A stretch of 64,000 nt of DNA from Achromobacter denitrificans NBRC 15125 (GTDB lineage Bacteria; Pseudomonadota; Gammaproteobacteria; Burkholderiales; Burkholderiaceae_B): contig NZ_BCTQ01000024.1 of NCBI RefSeq assembly GCF_001571365.1, forward strand, positions 1 to 64,000, read 5' to 3'. A model generated the notes under the pieces. That model was not told the origin of the DNA. It did not search any database and was given only the letters and a program-made list of their open reading frames with translations. Positions 62,792 to 64,000 of this stretch are shown one piece after another. Each line of letters starts with the position of its first letter. The stretch's first letter is position 1. Both the position numbers and the translations under genes were made by a program.

Positions 62792-63506
62792 ACCTTTCAG
62801 GATTGAGACGCCGCATTTCCCCTTCGATCCAGTCCTGAACCTTCTGGTTCAGTTCGTCGGGGGAGAGTCCCTTGGATTCTATCGCGGGACCGATGGACAG
62901 GGTGATCAGGCCCGGGTATTTCACGAAAGCGTTGCGCCGCCAGCATTCGCCGGCGTTATGCGCCACGGGAATGACGAGGGCGCCGGTGCGCGACGCCAGC
63001 AGCGCGCCGCCCATTTTGTAGCGCGCGACCTTGCCCGGCGCGACGCGGGTGCCTTCCGGAAACAGCAGGGGCCAGCGGCCTTCGTCCAGGCGGGTCTGGC
63101 CTTGCTTGACGACCTGCTCGAAGGCGTCGCGCCCCTTGGCGCGGTCGATCGCGATCATGCGCAGCAGCGCCAGGCCCCAGCCGAAGAACGGCACCATGTG
63201 CAGTTCCTTCTTGTAGACGAAGCAGACTTCGCGCGGCATGTGGGCCGGGAAGAACAGCGTTTCCCAGGCCGATTGGTGCTTGGACAGGATCACGGCGGGG
63301 CCGTCGGGCAGGTTTTCCCAGCCCTTGACCTGCCAGCGGATGCCGCAGAAGACCTTGGCGCCCCAGATGGCCAGGCGCGGCCAGCCCACAGTCAGCTTGT
63401 AGCGCCAGTGCAGCGGCAGCGGCGCCCACAGGATGCAGGCGAAGGCGTAGGGAATGACCGTGACGGCCAGGAACAGGAAATACAGCAGCGAGCGTAGCCG
63501 GGCCAT
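62778..63506 (-). CDS. plsC: 1-acyl-sn-glycerol-3-phosphate acyltransferase PlsC
   Basis: Makes phosphatidic acid from lysophosphatidate at the inner membrane. 242 residues; membrane segment about 5-30. Acyltransferase blocks: SKHQSAWETLFF (block I), IAIDRAKG (block II region) and LFPEGTR (block III). Block I is HX4E, His-Gln-Ser-Ala-Trp-Glu, rather than the usual HX4D. ATG 63506 lies 4 nt after the gmhB stop, so they are coupled; an upstream in-frame codon at 63554 would overlap gmhB. Confidence 0.9.
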   Translation of the reverse strand: MARLRSLLYFLFLAVTVIPYAFACILWAPLPLHWRYKLTVGWPRLAIWGAKVFCGIRWQVKGWENLPDGPAVILSKHQSAWETLFFPAHMPREVCFVYKKELHMVPFFGWGLALLRMIAIDRAKGRDAFEQVVKQGQTRLDEGRWPLLFPEGTRVAPGKVARYKMGGALLASRTGALVIPVAHNAGECWRRNAFVKYPGLITLSIGPAIESKGLSPDELNQKVQDWIEGEMRRLNPERYVQP

Positions 63507-63510
63507 CGGG

Positions 63511-64000
63511 TCAACTGTCCTGGAGCAGGGCGTCGGCGACGGCCGACAGGTCATCGCACACGCGCGTGTTCTCCGGCAGGCCGCCCTTGGCCAGCGTCTT
63601 GCCGCCGTTGCCGGTCAGCACCAGCCAGGGCGAGCAGCCGACCGACGACGAGGCCTGCAGGTCGCGCAGCGAATCGCCGACCGCCGGCACGCCGGCGAGG
63701 TCCACGTCGTAGCGGTGGCCGATCTGCTCGAACATGCCGGGCCGGGGCTTGCGGCAGGTGCAGTTGTCGTCCGGGCCGTGCGGGCACATGAAGACGGCGT
63801 CGATGCTGCCGCCGGCCGCGGCCAGCTCGCGCCGCATCTTGGCGTGGATGGCGGTCAGCGTATCCATGTCGAACAGGCCGCGCGCCAGGCCCGATTGGTT
63901 GGTGGCGACCACCACCCTCCAGCCGGCCTGGGTCAGCCGGGCGATGGCTTGCAGGCTGCCCGGCAGCGCGATCCATTCGTCGGGATTCTTGACGAAGGCA
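63511..64000 (-). CDS. gmhB: D-glycero-beta-D-manno-heptose 1,7-bisphosphate 7-phosphatase GmhB (5' end outside window)
   Basis: HAD-family phosphatase in ADP-heptose synthesis for lipopolysaccharide inner core. The frame is open to the window edge, so the N-terminus with the catalytic DxD is missing. Present: VVATNQSGLARGLFD (motif II), CPHGPDDNCTCRKPRPGM with the four-ligand zinc finger plus motif III Lys, and AVGDSLRDLQAS (motif IV). Together with PlsC and nearby LptD it fits an envelope-biogenesis cluster. A valine GTG at 63915 could be mistaken for the start. Confidence 0.93.
   Translation of the reverse strand, partial: AFVKNPDEWIALPGSLQAIARLTQAGWRVVVATNQSGLARGLFDMDTLTAIHAKMRRELAAAGGSIDAVFMCPHGPDDNCTCRKPRPGMFEQIGHRYDVDLAGVPAVGDSLRDLQASSSVGCSPWLVLTGNGGKTLAKGGLPENTRVCDDLSAVADALLQDS

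Overview
The window is a GC-rich bacterial chromosome segment with tightly packed genes and many 1-4 nt start/stop overlaps. Gene content and protein style point to a betaproteobacterium of the Alcaligenaceae (Bordetella/Achromobacter type): an lptD-surA-ksgA block beside amgK-murU, a second Fur-like protein, a TRAP-based sugar-acid cluster and many LysR regulators. No phage, insertion sequence, CRISPR array or rRNA is visible. The taxonomic placement is inference; no marker gene was compared.

Left part (1-14.4 kb): the cut-off end of mnmC; a lone GH31-family protein with a degenerate active site; the metN-metI-metQ methionine importer; tRNA-Lys(UUU); then a LysR regulator divergent from a sugar-acid cluster (hydroxyacyl-CoA-dehydrogenase-fold enzyme, TRAP transporter Q-M-P, uronate dehydrogenase, SMP-30 lactonase), closed by a convergent second LysR gene.

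Middle-left (14.4-26.5 kb): a YcaC-type hydrolase, a small zinc-finger protein, a Fur-like/unknown gene pair with a Fur-box-like site, an AraC regulator, a YkgJ cysteine-cluster protein, Tag glycosylase, an LTA-synthase-type membrane phosphotransferase, an AsmA protein, a diguanylate cyclase, a TetR/SDR divergent pair around a 26-bp palindrome, and tRNA-Lys(CUU).

Middle (26.5-36.9 kb), the most interesting region: a GntR regulator with its likely operators, divergent from an eight-gene run made of an APH-fold small-molecule kinase, a class III PLP enzyme of the phospho-lyase (ETNPPL/PHYKPL-like) subgroup, a complete peptide-type ABC importer, an acetylpolyamine-amidohydrolase-type deacetylase and an SDR. 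Together these read as uptake, deacetylation, phosphorylation and phosphate/ammonia elimination of an amino-alcohol, possibly hydroxyputrescine- or hydroxylysine-like.

Middle-right (36.9-46.4 kb): an MFS carrier and a pyrone-dicarboxylate-hydrolase-like amidohydrolase with a decayed GntR gene; a lipoprotein/FKBP-like pair whose end abuts the decayed gene; a HAD hydrolase, an OmpA-like lipoprotein, a PCD dehydratase, and a flavin monooxygenase-DUF-MarR operon with two tandem operators on its promoter.

Right part (46.4-64 kb), mostly housekeeping: amgK-murU (peptidoglycan recycling) divergent from lptD-surA-ksgA (envelope assembly and rRNA methylation), glycerate kinase and pyruvate kinase, an SpmA/SpmB-type fusion, FadE, and a minus-strand run gmhB-plsC-ygjP-phnW-gloA-def cut by the right edge.
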